Assembly: GCF_019654955.1 (NCBI RefSeq)
Contig: NZ_BPEV01000007.1
Span: 1 to 64,000 of the forward strand
From: Shewanella sp. KT0246
GTDB taxonomy: Bacteria; Pseudomonadota; Gammaproteobacteria; Enterobacterales; Shewanellaceae
Direction: 5' to 3'
DNA: 64,000 nucleotides
Numbering within the stretch: position 1 is the first letter of the stretch; the number at the start of each line of letters is the position of its first letter. A program made the translations under genes and the position numbers. The notes beneath the pieces are model-generated. The model was not told the origin of the DNA. It did no database searches and worked only from the letters and a program-made list of their open reading frames with translations. This document shows, piece by piece, positions 1 through 9,273 of this stretch.

Positions 1-81
1 AGATAATTGCTTGAAATTATTTGAGTTAAACTCAAACCAAGCCTATCTAAACATTTGATATTGTTAATAAAGGATTTTTAG

Positions 82-525
82 ATGGGTTTTAAGTTAACGG
101 TAAAGTGGCAAGCAGATCATTTTGAGCATACTGCGCCAGAGTTTAACCGAGATCATCAAATAGAGTTTGGTACCGGCCAAGTAATTAATGCTTCTTCTGC
201 CCCAGAGTTCAAAGGCAACGAGGCAAAGGTGAATCCAGAAGAGAGTTTATTAGCAGCACTATCTTCATGTCATATGTTAACGTTTTTAGCGATAGCACAT
301 TTAAAGCGGCTAACCGTCACCAGTTATACTGACAATGCTGTAGCCGAATTAGGCAAGAATGAATCCGGCAAACTCGCCGTCACTAAAATGAGCTTAAACC
401 CACAAGTGATATTTGCCGATGGCGTGGAAGTTAGCCAAGAAGTCCTTCAAAAAATACACGATAAAGCCCATGCAAATTGTTTTATCGCAAATAGCATCAA
501 CTCTGAAGTAGAGATTAATCTTTAA
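82..525 (+). CDS. OsmC/Ohr-family peroxidase-like protein
   Basis: Predicted 147-residue cytoplasmic OsmC-family protein. Members use a pair of cysteines to reduce organic hydroperoxides with thiol donors. Visible here are the two family cysteines: Cys63 in the SSCHMLTFL segment, preceded by the conserved NPEESLLAAL helix with its glutamates (residues 51-60), and Cys133 in HANCFIANS. Length matches the family. The ATG has an AAGGA ribosome site about 8 bases upstream. It stands alone and is followed by a clear terminator. The sequence is closer to the general OsmC-like (YhfA-type) group than to classical Ohr, so the substrate is uncertain. Confidence 0.85.
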   Translation: MGFKLTVKWQADHFEHTAPEFNRDHQIEFGTGQVINASSAPEFKGNEAKVNPEESLLAALSSCHMLTFLAIAHLKRLTVTSYTDNAVAELGKNESGKLAVTKMSLNPQVIFADGVEVSQEVLQKIHDKAHANCFIANSINSEVEINL

Positions 526-563
526 TTCTAAACAGATACGCTATTGAGCGATTAAATAACACT

Positions 564-592
564 AAAAAAGCCACTCAATGAGTGGCTTTTTT
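564..592. terminator. Bidirectional intrinsic terminator
   Basis: Twelve-pair hairpin (arms 564-575 and 581-592, loop CAATG) with A-run and T-run flanks. It can stop both the OsmC gene and the convergent small membrane-protein gene at 639-944. The same AGCCACT/AGTGGCT hairpin with the same loop recurs at 25427-25449. Confidence 0.85.
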
Positions 593-638
593 GTCTCTAA
601 TTTTACCGTCTTGAATTAGAACGCAATAAATAATTAAC

Positions 639-944
639 CTACTGCTGAGGATTATGATGGCTCAAGTCAGCAAACATTTTATTGTGCTCATTTTTAATCA
701 TAGCCCACATCACTAAGCCGAAAATAAACCCTGCTGGTGGATAGATCATTAATGCTTGAGTAAAAGAGTTTATAAGTTGAGTATTCATAACAAAATGATC
801 GATAAGATAGATAAAAAAGGCGGTAGAAATCCCCCACCCCAAAACGCCATGTACTATGACAAATCGCCACTTTCCAGCATTAATTAATGTCTCAAGTTTT
901 GCTTGTTTTGTATAACTGAAGTCACTCATATCACTCACATCCAT
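639..944 (-). CDS. Small two-helix membrane protein, unknown function
   Basis: A 101-residue protein I do not recognise. It has a charged N-terminus, then two hydrophobic stretches at about residues 27-48 (containing GVLGWGISTAFFIYLI) and 62-83 (YPPAGFIFGLVMWAMI), and a polar histidine-rich tail. It resembles small 2TM inner-membrane proteins found in Shewanella-like genomes. The start is uncertain: the first ATG has AAGG almost touching it, while the ATG five codons later (base 929) has only a weak GAG upstream. It is monocistronic and shares the terminator at 564-592 with the OsmC gene. No function can be assigned. Confidence 0.6.
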   Translation of the reverse strand: MDVSDMSDFSYTKQAKLETLINAGKWRFVIVHGVLGWGISTAFFIYLIDHFVMNTQLINSFTQALMIYPPAGFIFGLVMWAMIKNEHNKMFADLSHHNPQQ

Positions 945-1066
945 CCTTAGATCTGATTTAAAAACTATTCACTCATTTGGCTTACCTGCCATAATTAGCA
1001 TTTAAACTACCTAATAAACAAACACCTGTCGATTACTTTTTGTACACAAAATAATCAAGTTTAGAT

Positions 1067-1102
1067 AAAAAGCCGCTAACGCGATTACTCGATAGCGGCT
1101 TT
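1067..1102 (-). terminator. Intrinsic terminator of the S41 protease gene
   Basis: Hairpin AAAGCCGCTA (1069-1078) pairing with TAGCGGCTTT (1093-1102) around a 14-base loop. Read leftward it is followed by a T-run. It lies 23 bases past the stop codon of the protease gene. Confidence 0.8.
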
Positions 1103-1124
1103 AAAACTCAAGCGGAGATTATAA

Positions 1125-4100
1125 TTAGTTCGGCAAAATATCCGCTGCAGCCCCACTTGTTGGGATCGGTTGTGCCTTTAAGGGTAAAATAGGCGTTTGA
1201 ATCATTTCATCTTTAAGGTAACTAATCGCTTTATTAAGCTGAGCATCCACACCGTTAAACGTGGCATGAGGTAAGTTATCAATCTCAATATCAGGTGTTA
1301 CGCCAAAACCTTCGATAATCCAACGGCCATCCATTGCATACTGAGGAAATTCAGCCACCCGTGCCATCCCTTTATCGGTGAGGCGGTTTCGACCTGTTAA
1401 CCACACTCCTGCACCCGCAGTTTGCTTACCAATAACTGGCGCAATTCCAAGTGCTTTTATGCCTGCAGAAAAGGTTTCGCCATCTGAATATGTCATTTGG
1501 TCGGCTAACACCACTAAGTGACCTCTAAAGGTTTGCTGCATATTGGCATTGGCTGAGCCAGTTGTTGGTTGCCAAAATGCCCAAGCGCGGCGCAGTAGCT
1601 TTTCAATAATCCAGCTATCAATATTACCACCTCGGTTACGGCGAACATCAATGATCAAACCCGCTTTGTCATAATTGGTATAGAACTCACGTGCAAAGCT
1701 TTCTATATCGCCAGAACCCATTGCATACAGGTGTAAGTAACCCATTTCTCCGTTGCTGGCCTCAGCAACTTTATTGGCATTATTATTCACCCAGTCTAAA
1801 TAACGTAATTTGGCATCCGTTGCGTTTTCGTGCGGAACCACAATCGTGCTATGACTGTTTTTGCCACGTTTGATATCAAGTAACACCTGCTTTTTAGCTT
1901 GATTTCTAAGACCTTGAGTCACTTCTGCAATATTTGTCACCGGCTTGCCGTTAATGGCTAGAATAATATCGCCTACCTTTGCATCCACTTCAATCCGCGC
2001 TAATGGCGACGCTTGACTTGGAAGTTCTGGATCGTTTTGATAAATATGACTAATCACAATCCCTTTTGAAGTTTGTGATAACCTAGCGCCTAAACTTGCC
2101 CCAGCAGCAGTGTCATTTTTAGCAATATCGCCTCCTCTAACCTGCGAATGGAGCGCATCTAGCTCACCCATCATTTGCTTGAATATGTCATTCAGTTCAT
2201 TTCTATCAGTCAGCCTTGCGAGTAAAGGCTGGTACTTTTTCTTAATTTCAGCCCAGTTCTTACCCCGCATATTTTTGTCGTAAAATGAATCACGATGCAT
2301 TAACCAGGCATCTTCAAATATCTGTTGCCACTCTTGCATTGGCGAAATCGCTAATTGCCATTGTGCGGTATCGACTTTGGTATTTTTAAGCTCCGCTGGC
2401 AGTTTATCGCCAACTGCAACAATATGAAGTTCGCTAGGATTTGACTGTTTAGTAATGAGTAGTTTTTCGCCATCTGCTGACACCTTGTAAGCAGCTATAT
2501 CAGCGCCAAACTCGTTCAACTCAGGAGATAAATGATCAAACTTAACCAATTTCAAACTGGTTTTATTGGCCTGAGTATCCAGTAAATAGAATTTATCTTT
2601 TAGCACGGTTAATTGATCATAATTACCTGATGCAATTGGAACTTGCCAAAGTCTCTGATTAATCCCTTGCCAATCAATTCTAATTTTTTTAGTGGCAAAA
2701 TCTGTGTCATCAGATTGTTCAGCCAATTGACTTACATTAAGCTCTGTTGGTTTCACAAATGGAAAAACCGCTTTTTCCTTAAGCGCAATAGCAAAAACTT
2801 GAGTCCTTTTATCGAATATCGGCCCCATATTTCTGTCTCCCCAAGGAGAACCTGGCGTGGCATCAAAATGACGATTTGATAAAAAATACAGCCATTGGCC
2901 ATCAGGGCTAAAGCTTGGTGAGAAAGATTCATACTTGTCACTGGTGAGGGATTTTGACTTCTCTTCTGACAAAGAATACAGCACGATTTGCGGGCGCTGC
3001 TTACCGACCTCAGCTTTAGTGACTGCGATGAATTGACTGTTAGCAGACCAGACGATATTAGGGTATTCGCCAAGTCCTTCACCATTAGTGATAATCTTTT
3101 GGTTTTTGCCTTTCTTTAAATCTAATAGCCACACATTGCCATCATAATCATCATGGGCGATATAACGCCCATCAGGAGATAAATGTAAGCTGGTGCGTAA
3201 ACTAGTGCCATCTTTGGTTAATTGTTTAGCCCCTTCGGTTCCATCGGCTGGAAACTGCCATATTTCTTGATGGCCAGAAGCATCACTGATGCCATATACC
3301 CATTTTTCATCAATGCTTAAAATACCATCTCGGATACGCGACTCTGCAGGACTTTGGATCTGGACTAAACGTCGACCATCATGGCTTGCTATCGCCACAT
3401 GGCTTCGAGCTGTAATGACCGCCTTGTCACCTGTAGCAGCAAACTCTACTGACGTTGCGTATTCCATTGGGTCGTTAACCCAGTGTTCACGTCGATGAGG
3501 GAAATCAGATGTCAGATTAATATCGAGAGTTGACGAATCAGCCGCTGCAATATCAAACACTTTTAAATCTGCGCCATGCTGAAAAATAACGCGGCCTTGA
3601 TTTAACGTCGCATCGCGAACTTGCCACTCGTCAAACTGGGTGTGTTGCTTGATGTCAGTCCCATTAAGTTGCATCGACCAAATATTATCATTACCTGATT
3701 GGTCACTGACAAAGTACAACCTATCTTGCCAAAGCATGGGCTGTCTTACTGAACCTTCGTGAGATGTCGTTAACTTTTGCGCTTCATTATTACTACCAAG
3801 TTCAAAACGCCAAATTTCACCTAAAGCGCCACCGCGATAAACCTTGGCGTTATCGCCACTGGCTTGCAGACCAAATTGGGTAAAATAGACATATCTACCT
3901 TGCTCATCAATCGTGCCTTCGATGGCATCAGCTAAGGGTAAATTGGTGATGACTAACGAGGTTGGGTTTACGGTTTTAAGCACCCAGTAGTTTGCAGGGC
4001 CATGGGCATTGTCGGTTGAATAAAGGACTTCACCTGATGCCGTCCAACCTTGAAGACGGACTCGACTATTTTCAAAACTTACCCGTTTGGCAACGCCACC

Positions 4101-4400
4101 GTCTATTGGCATAACATAAACTTCTGTCGCGCCTTCGTAATTAGCAGTATACGCTATCCATTGACCATCTTTAGATATCGCAGCATCTAACTCTTCCGCC
4201 GCTTGTGTGGTAATACGCTTGGCATTGGTTTGATTTAACTGGCTGGCCCATAGGTCACCTTCGGCAGTAAATACCACAGTTTGATCATGTAATGCAGGCG
4301 CGCGGTAATAACCTTGATTATCGATATTCTGCGCAAAAGCTGATGTACTACTCAAGCCTAATGCCAATAAACAAGCAGTAACAGAGTGACGAAGTTTCAT
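1125..4400 (-). CDS. Exported tricorn-like S41 peptidase with beta-propeller and PDZ domains
   Basis: Predicted 1091-residue exported protease. From the ATG at 4400 it reads: signal peptide 1-24 (ends SAFA/Q); TolB/WD40-like propeller blades over about 30-650, with SPDGRYIA and SPSFSPDGQWLYFLS repeats; a tricorn core helical region at about 690-760 containing LHSQV (His751); a PDZ domain at about 765-850; and an S41 catalytic domain at about 885-1045 with VRRNRGGN and a TYSDGE segment, whose Ser972 is the likely nucleophile. This order matches archaeal tricorn protease. The frame opens 12 codons earlier at a TTG, but the ATG gives a normal signal peptide and has AAGGA about 11 bases upstream. 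It probably degrades peptides or misfolded proteins in the periplasm. It is transcribed alone, with terminators on both sides. Confidence 0.88.
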   Translation of the reverse strand: MKLRHSVTACLLALGLSSTSAFAQNIDNQGYYRAPALHDQTVVFTAEGDLWASQLNQTNAKRITTQAAEELDAAISKDGQWIAYTANYEGATEVYVMPIDGGVAKRVSFENSRVRLQGWTASGEVLYSTDNAHGPANYWVLKTVNPTSLVITNLPLADAIEGTIDEQGRYVYFTQFGLQASGDNAKVYRGGALGEIWRFELGSNNEAQKLTTSHEGSVRQPMLWQDRLYFVSDQSGNDNIWSMQLNGTDIKQHTQFDEWQVRDATLNQGRVIFQHGADLKVFDIAAADSSTLDINLTSDFPHRREHWVNDPMEYATSVEFAATGDKAVITARSHVAIASHDGRRLVQIQSPAESRIRDGILSIDEKWVYGISDASGHQEIWQFPADGTEGAKQLTKDGTSLRTSLHLSPDGRYIAHDDYDGNVWLLDLKKGKNQKIITNGEGLGEYPNIVWSANSQFIAVTKAEVGKQRPQIVLYSLSEEKSKSLTSDKYESFSPSFSPDGQWLYFLSNRHFDATPGSPWGDRNMGPIFDKRTQVFAIALKEKAVFPFVKPTELNVSQLAEQSDDTDFATKKIRIDWQGINQRLWQVPIASGNYDQLTVLKDKFYLLDTQANKTSLKLVKFDHLSPELNEFGADIAAYKVSADGEKLLITKQSNPSELHIVAVGDKLPAELKNTKVDTAQWQLAISPMQEWQQIFEDAWLMHRDSFYDKNMRGKNWAEIKKKYQPLLARLTDRNELNDIFKQMMGELDALHSQVRGGDIAKNDTAAGASLGARLSQTSKGIVISHIYQNDPELPSQASPLARIEVDAKVGDIILAINGKPVTNIAEVTQGLRNQAKKQVLLDIKRGKNSHSTIVVPHENATDAKLRYLDWVNNNANKVAEASNGEMGYLHLYAMGSGDIESFAREFYTNYDKAGLIIDVRRNRGGNIDSWIIEKLLRRAWAFWQPTTGSANANMQQTFRGHLVVLADQMTYSDGETFSAGIKALGIAPVIGKQTAGAGVWLTGRNRLTDKGMARVAEFPQYAMDGRWIIEGFGVTPDIEIDNLPHATFNGVDAQLNKAISYLKDEMIQTPILPLKAQPIPTSGAAADILPN

Positions 4401-4537
4401 AGCCAGAAAAGTCCTTGTAAATATTATTATTTTCAAGGACTCAAATTAGCAAATTAATTGCAACTTAGCAGTATCAATTGCTCTTTAAAGGCCAATTTAA
4501 TGACAAGAAATTGTAACTAAATGAGCGTTAGAATACC

Positions 4538-4565
4538 TAAAAGCCCTTTCTCTATAAAAAGGGCT
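4538..4565 (-). terminator. Intrinsic terminator after the anti-sigma gene
   Basis: Hairpin AGCCCTTT (4542-4549) with AAAGGGCT (4558-4565), followed on the minus strand by TTTT. It separates the sigma/anti-sigma operon from the S41 protease gene. Confidence 0.65.
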
Positions 4566-4609
4566 CTCTAATTTTAGAAGCCGTTAACATCATTAGACAA
4601 AAACAAGCA

Positions 4610-5542
4610 TTACTGAGTGGTTAATAGCTGCTTTAACTCAGCATATTGTTTATGTTGTGGGTGCGTTGGATTAACAATATCAGGAAAACGCTGCTCGATA
4701 GTGAGCATATAGCGCTCTGCCTCTACATAGTCTTTGTTTTTTACCAATTCATTAAGCCTACCTATCGCCTTAGTTGCTGAGTCATTTTGCATAACTGGGG
4801 CTGTCAAAGACTGTTGTTCTTTCGATGCAAACTCTTCAATAACTTGTAATTCGGCTTGGTTCATTTCAATACCAGCACGCTCGTTATTAATCGCATTATC
4901 GTTAGGTATTTGCATATCAAATGCTTGTACTTTTGCCTGAGTTTGATCTTTAGTTTGTGCTTGTGAAGCAAGTTGTTGAGCCGATTTAGGTTGGGTACTG
5001 TTAGTGAGCGTTTGCTCCTGCTTAATAACGTCAACTGTGTTGCTTGGCTCATTAGTAGATTGATTACTACTCTGAATACTTGGTTGAATATCTAGCTGTG
5101 CACTTGACTGAGTGCTTGGCTGTTCATTAGAAAGCGGCCCACTGCGCATCATTGCAGGTGTTGGGGTAGGTACAGCAGTGTCTGCCATGACTGGCACACT
5201 ATCATCAAGTTCAGTTTTAGCATGTTGGCTAAAATCAGGGTTAAGTAACATAACAGATACGATTAGCATCACAGACGCTGCGCTTGATAAAGGTAAGCGA
5301 TGCTTTTTCCAAAAGCTTATGGGCACAACATTGGTATGTAATTGCTCGGTTTTATCCCCGCCAGCACCTTTAACGGCTTTGGCTTGCAATAAAATCGCCG
5401 CATCTATCGCAGCTGATGGTCTTTCAAGATCTTGCTGCTGATATAAAGCTTTAATGTCTTGTTGCAATGCATTAAATGCTTCGTCGGTCATGTTGACAGC
5501 ATCTGTTTGCGCCCCAGACTGAGGCTTATCATTATCACTCAT
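4610..5542 (-). CDS. Probable membrane-bound anti-sigma factor
   Basis: A 310-residue protein encoded directly after an ECF sigma gene, with an 8-base overlap. An AAGGGG ribosome site lies just upstream of its ATG, so translation is probably coupled. Residues 1-70 form an acidic cytoplasmic region (DEAFNALQQDIKALY). A membrane helix follows at about 83-101 (SSAASVMLIVSVMLL). Next is a long Gln/Ser/Thr-rich periplasmic linker, then a helical C-terminus (about 255-310, RLNELVKNKDYVEAERYM). I see no HxxxCxxC zinc motif of the common ZAS anti-sigma domain. The call therefore rests on gene position, topology and the coupled start. It probably holds the sigma factor at the inner membrane until an envelope signal arrives. 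Confidence 0.7.
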   Translation of the reverse strand: MSDNDKPQSGAQTDAVNMTDEAFNALQQDIKALYQQQDLERPSAAIDAAILLQAKAVKGAGGDKTEQLHTNVVPISFWKKHRLPLSSAASVMLIVSVMLLNPDFSQHAKTELDDSVPVMADTAVPTPTPAMMRSGPLSNEQPSTQSSAQLDIQPSIQSSNQSTNEPSNTVDVIKQEQTLTNSTQPKSAQQLASQAQTKDQTQAKVQAFDMQIPNDNAINNERAGIEMNQAELQVIEEFASKEQQSLTAPVMQNDSATKAIGRLNELVKNKDYVEAERYMLTIEQRFPDIVNPTHPQHKQYAELKQLLTTQ

Positions 5543-6161
5543 GAGTCACCCCTTGCCATTTGGTTGCAACACATTGCTTAATGCTTTGATAAGCATAACG
5601 AATACGGCTTTTTGTGGCTTCTAATGTCACATCAGCAATATCACTGATGGCAGCAGCTGTAAGTCCTAATTCAATATTGAGTAGAAAAGCTTCTTTTTGC
5701 ACTGCAGGCAAATTGGCAATACATGATTTAAGTAACTTGGCTTTTTGCACATCTTCGAGTTGTTCATCTGGGCGACCGTGTGCGTGTTCATTTGTGATAT
5801 TGGCATCAAAATTATCCATACCCTCATCTCCCAACTCTTCGACTTTATCTAAAGGCTTTACAGCTCTAACATGGTCTATGAGTAGGTTATGGGCGATGCG
5901 ATATAACCAAGTGGTGAATTTGGCTGTCACTTGATAATTGCCAGCAGCGTTAATCACTTTGCCCCATGTATCTTGATATAAGTCTTCAGCAAGCGGATGA
6001 TTACTTAATTGGCGCACAAAATAGCGATACAAGGGACCTTTATGTTTGCTGTATAACAACTCAAAAGCACTTGTATCACCTTGTTGATAGTTCAACATTA
6101 ATTGCTCATCTGACATGCTTGAAGCTGTCATCGCATTGTTACTTAACTCTGTCTCAGTCAC
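5535..6161 (-). CDS. ECF-type RNA polymerase sigma factor
   Basis: A 208-residue extracytoplasmic-function sigma factor. Region 2 spans about residues 20-105 (AFELLYSKHKGPLYRY, AEDLYQDTW, FTTWLYRIAHNLLIDH). An acidic linker follows, then region 4 at about 145-200 (LPAVQKEAFLL through a helix-turn-helix ending LEATKSRIRYAYQSIK). The start is a GTG at 6161, chosen because AAGG lies 8 bases upstream; an ATG ten codons later lacks a ribosome site. The anti-sigma gene overlaps its end and a YfbK-like secreted-protein gene lies 84 bases upstream on the same strand. All three probably form one operon. The target promoters are not visible here. Confidence 0.9.
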   Translation of the reverse strand: MTETELSNNAMTASSMSDEQLMLNYQQGDTSAFELLYSKHKGPLYRYFVRQLSNHPLAEDLYQDTWGKVINAAGNYQVTAKFTTWLYRIAHNLLIDHVRAVKPLDKVEELGDEGMDNFDANITNEHAHGRPDEQLEDVQKAKLLKSCIANLPAVQKEAFLLNIELGLTAAAISDIADVTLEATKSRIRYAYQSIKQCVATKWQGVTHE

Positions 6162-6245
6162 TCAGGCTACCTTGGGTTAAACACTCGTTTATGTGCTGTT
6201 TTAATTGCATTAAACCAGTGTGCCCAGCGCAGGTGTTATTGTCTA

Positions 6246-7514
6246 CTAAATATGTTTATTTACCGGTTTAGGTTGAGGAATTGGCACAACAGGTACGATT
6301 AATTGCTGTTTACCTTCAGGAAGTTGGCCAATCGGTTTGGTTTTTATTGGCTGCGGCATTGGATAAGGCTCTTGCTTGTGCACTGGTGTTCCAGTTCTTT
6401 GACCTGAAGCATCATTTGCTTTAGTTGCTGCAATAACTGCCGCTGATTTAGCCAGTGCAATAAATTCTGAACGCATCGCGTCAAGGCTCCCTTCGGTTGC
6501 TTCGATGGCAATCTCAATTAATTTGTTGTAATTAAAGTCATGGACATAATTATTCTGATTAATCAGTTGTCCCAAACCTGCAACAGCGGCTGCGAACTTA
6601 AAATCATCACTCGATTGCTCAAAAAACTTTTGTTGCTGACCTATATCAATCGGATATTGATAAATAAATTGCTGTTCTGAGCTTGAACGCCCATCAGATA
6701 ACGAAATAACTGCAAGATCTTTGGCACTGTATCTGGCATGTATTGAGTTGTTGGCTGGCTGAACGTTTTTAGTTGTTGCATATTCAGCTTTTTCATTAAA
6801 TCTGAGCTCATATAAAGCAATATATTGACGCGAATTACCGACAGTGACTTGTCTTTTACGTGACGAAGTTTGATAAGCATTTTCAAACCCAATTAAGCGG
6901 TACTCTGACACCAATCGTGGGTTAAACTTAACTTTAGCTCGCAACCAATTAAAACCAAGTGCCGCTTTGTCACTTGCATCTTTTGTAAGCTCAACATTCA
7001 CTAACAGTATTTGAGTACCTTGATTGTAAGGTGATGGAGCAAGTTCTGTCGCAATGGCATAGTTAGTTGAAACCGCTGCAGTATTATAAAACTGATAATC
7101 AAAGCGATTGAGTAATTGATGGCTATTAATGCTATTACGTTGTGGTAAATCATCATGACTCACGGCTTGCTGCAACGCATTATAATCGGCTTGACTCGAT
7201 ACAAAGCTGAATTGCGAGACAGGCGTTTCTCCAGTCACCATATTCCCGCCATGACCACTGATGACAAGATCCCCTTGGTAATAACCAGGTTTTACCGGTG
7301 GATAAAGTGGTTTTTTCGGAAAAGACAATGGCTCAGGAGGAATGGCTTGCACACGTTTTGCTCCTTCAGTAGCAGGAACTGTTTGGGTTTCAAGTTGGCT
7401 TTGTTCAAAGGAGTCAATGTCTGCAGCGTTAACAAATGTGCAAGCCCCAATAACTAGGGTAAATAACCCGAGATAAAGTGGATGTTGAATTCCATTTTTA
7501 GTTTGCTTTGTCAT
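6246..7514 (-). CDS. YfbK-like secreted protein lacking the von Willebrand A domain
   Basis: A 422-residue exported protein. A signal sequence occupies residues 1-30 (ends FVNA/AD). Residues about 96-178 resemble the N-terminal part of E. coli YfbK (VSQFSF, LLNRFDYQF, ATELAPSPYN). Residues about 190-356 resemble its C-terminal DUF3520 part (VKFNPRLVSEYRLIGFEN, then FKFAAAVAGLGQ and RSEFIALA). The roughly 170-residue vWA domain that lies between these parts in YfbK is absent, including its DxSxS metal site; the join falls at about residues 178-190. A proline-rich tail ends the protein. The start is the ATG at 7514 with GAGG upstream; a TTG 12 codons earlier has no support. It lies immediately upstream of the ECF sigma gene, probably in the same operon, and may act in the envelope signal. 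Confidence 0.75.
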   Translation of the reverse strand: MTKQTKNGIQHPLYLGLFTLVIGACTFVNAADIDSFEQSQLETQTVPATEGAKRVQAIPPEPLSFPKKPLYPPVKPGYYQGDLVISGHGGNMVTGETPVSQFSFVSSQADYNALQQAVSHDDLPQRNSINSHQLLNRFDYQFYNTAAVSTNYAIATELAPSPYNQGTQILLVNVELTKDASDKAALGFNWLRAKVKFNPRLVSEYRLIGFENAYQTSSRKRQVTVGNSRQYIALYELRFNEKAEYATTKNVQPANNSIHARYSAKDLAVISLSDGRSSSEQQFIYQYPIDIGQQQKFFEQSSDDFKFAAAVAGLGQLINQNNYVHDFNYNKLIEIAIEATEGSLDAMRSEFIALAKSAAVIAATKANDASGQRTGTPVHKQEPYPMPQPIKTKPIGQLPEGKQQLIVPVVPIPQPKPVNKHI

Positions 7515-7698
7515 GTTTAACCTCATTACCAAGTCGTTGATTGATATCAACCTTATTAGTAATAACGTAAACAGAGCCCAAAAGGGTTATTTATTTTCGA
7601 AATGTTTCACCTAGGGCAATTTAACTCACCCATTGCAGTTAAGCATGAATCCATACACTGTTAGCTTAACTCTATACCCCATATTGAAGTTGTACGTA

Positions 7699-8547
7699 TT
7701 ATCTCAAGTTAAACAGTGTTTCTAACTCAGGTATTAAAATGGATTTTTCTGCTTCACCGAAGAAATCATCATGCATCCGAATAAACGCTTCTTGAAAGCT
7801 TTGTTGACTCATCACATGGTCTATTTCAGCAATAACTTTGTCACCTTTAGCTCCTTTTGAGCAAGCAATATAACCATAAATAGCCTGTTCAACATGACGA
7901 ATGGGAATTGAAACATAATCAAGAGTCTTGTCGTTGTCCCGCAAGTAAGCATCAACGACTTCGCTATATTCAATAATTCCTAAAACCCGTTGTGCATTTA
8001 ACATTTCAATGAGTTTGCTTGAAGAACTTACACCACCTCGGACATAAAACTCATGGGGATTTTTCGCGATTTGGTTGTCGATATATTCACCATAAGCCCT
8101 GTCTTTCACTACACCTATTTCTCCTTGGGTATTTTCAGGTAATTGGGCTAAATCCAACTGATTAGCAAAAATATGCTGGTTTTTAGTCAATACAATCAAA
8201 CGTAATGGTGGATAAATGCTGATGGGATAACGGGAAAAGGTCGCTACATCGAGTCGCGCAGGTGTTTTTATTTTATTGAACATGCAACTATTTTGTTGTT
8301 TAGACAATTCTAACCAACCACGGGTCATACTCACTTGCTGTTGCTCAAATGTCAGCTGATTATCGCTAAACTCCGTTAATAGCGAAATTGCTTCCATCTC
8401 CTCATTACCGGAAATAGACACAATATTTTCATCAACCTCAGTCAACATAACCGCACGCACTTCGGCATAAGCAGGTTGATTTAACAAAATAAAAATAATT
8501 GAAATGTAAAAAACTAGTCCCTTAGTCTTTAACCTTTGGAATGACAT
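7699..8547 (-). CDS. Periplasmic solute-binding-protein-like protein (SBP family 3 type)
   Basis: A 282-residue exported protein with an N-terminal signal peptide (cleavage near PAYA/EV, residue 28). The remainder has the feel of a family 3 extracellular solute-binding fold: PISIYPPLRLIVLTKNQ, a GEIGVVKDRAYGEYID hinge-like segment, and a C-terminal VIAEIDHVMSQQSFQEAF helix. No ABC permease or ATPase gene is adjacent, so it is probably a stand-alone sensor or binding protein like many in Shewanella; the ligand is unknown. The start is well supported by GGAGG six bases before the ATG. The gene is monocistronic and divergent from purE. Confidence 0.7.
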   Translation of the reverse strand: MSFQRLKTKGLVFYISIIFILLNQPAYAEVRAVMLTEVDENIVSISGNEEMEAISLLTEFSDNQLTFEQQQVSMTRGWLELSKQQNSCMFNKIKTPARLDVATFSRYPISIYPPLRLIVLTKNQHIFANQLDLAQLPENTQGEIGVVKDRAYGEYIDNQIAKNPHEFYVRGGVSSSSKLIEMLNAQRVLGIIEYSEVVDAYLRDNDKTLDYVSIPIRHVEQAIYGYIACSKGAKGDKVIAEIDHVMSQQSFQEAFIRMHDDFFGEAEKSILIPELETLFNLR

Positions 8548-8781
8548 AGATTGCCTCCGAGTTTAAAGCCTATGCACCTAACATTAGAGGAGACTTTTAG
8601 CATTCGCAATCAGAAACTGAGTTTCAGCCGCACAAAACACTGAAAAGCAGCCAAAATAAAGCCAACATGATATTATCTAGCCCCTTTTTTATAGCGGGGT
8701 ATTTCCCTGATATAAACCCTGTACCCTACACAGGGAAGAAGTATAAATAACCTAATAATATAAGTGTGTTAAGGAGTTATC

Positions 8782-9273
8782 ATGCAAGCCCTTGTTGCCG
8801 TAGTAATGGGATCTAAGAGTGATTGGCCGACCATGGAAGCCGCCGCAGAAATTATGGACAAGCTTCAGGTGCCGTATCATGTTGAAGTTGTCTCAGCACA
8901 TCGCACTCCTGACAAACTAATGGACTTTGCTAGCACAGCAGCAAATAAAGGCTATAAAGTCATTATCGGTGGCGCTGGTGGCGCAGCACATTTACCGGGT
9001 ATGATCGCATCAAAAACCCGCTTACCAGTACTAGGTGTTCCAGTTCAAAGTAAGGCCCTTTCAGGTATGGATAGTCTACTTTCAATTGTTCAAATGCCTA
9101 AAGGTATTGCCGTTGGAACATTAGCCATTGGCACCGCTGGCGCATTTAACGCAGGTTTATTAGCCAGCCAAATTTTGGCTGTGACAGATGCTGAACTTGC
9201 AAGTCGTTTGGATGCGTTCCGCGAAGATCAAACTAATACTATTCTTGAAAATCCAGATCCGAGGGAAGCTTAA
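8782..9273 (+). CDS. purE: N5-carboxyaminoimidazole ribonucleotide mutase
   Basis: PurE converts N5-CAIR to CAIR in de novo purine synthesis, in the cytoplasm. The 163-residue protein carries the class I signature: GSKSDWPTM at residues 10-18 (phosphate binding), SAHRTPDKL with the catalytic histidine, and [11 protein letters not shown]. It is the usual length. AAGGAG lies 8 bases before the ATG. purK follows with its ATG overlapping the last base of the purE stop (TAATG), indicating a coupled purEK operon. The 234-base leader contains a short CCCTGT/ACAGGG hairpin (8717-8735) but no recognisable PurR operator. Confidence 0.97.
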   Translation: MQALVAVVMGSKSDWPTMEAAAEIMDKLQVPYHVEVVSAHRTPDKLMDFASTAANKGYKVIIGGAGGAAHLPGMIASKTRLPVLGVPVQSKALSGMDSLLSIVQMPKGIAVGTLAIGTAGAFNAGLLASQILAVTDAELASRLDAFREDQTNTILENPDPREA

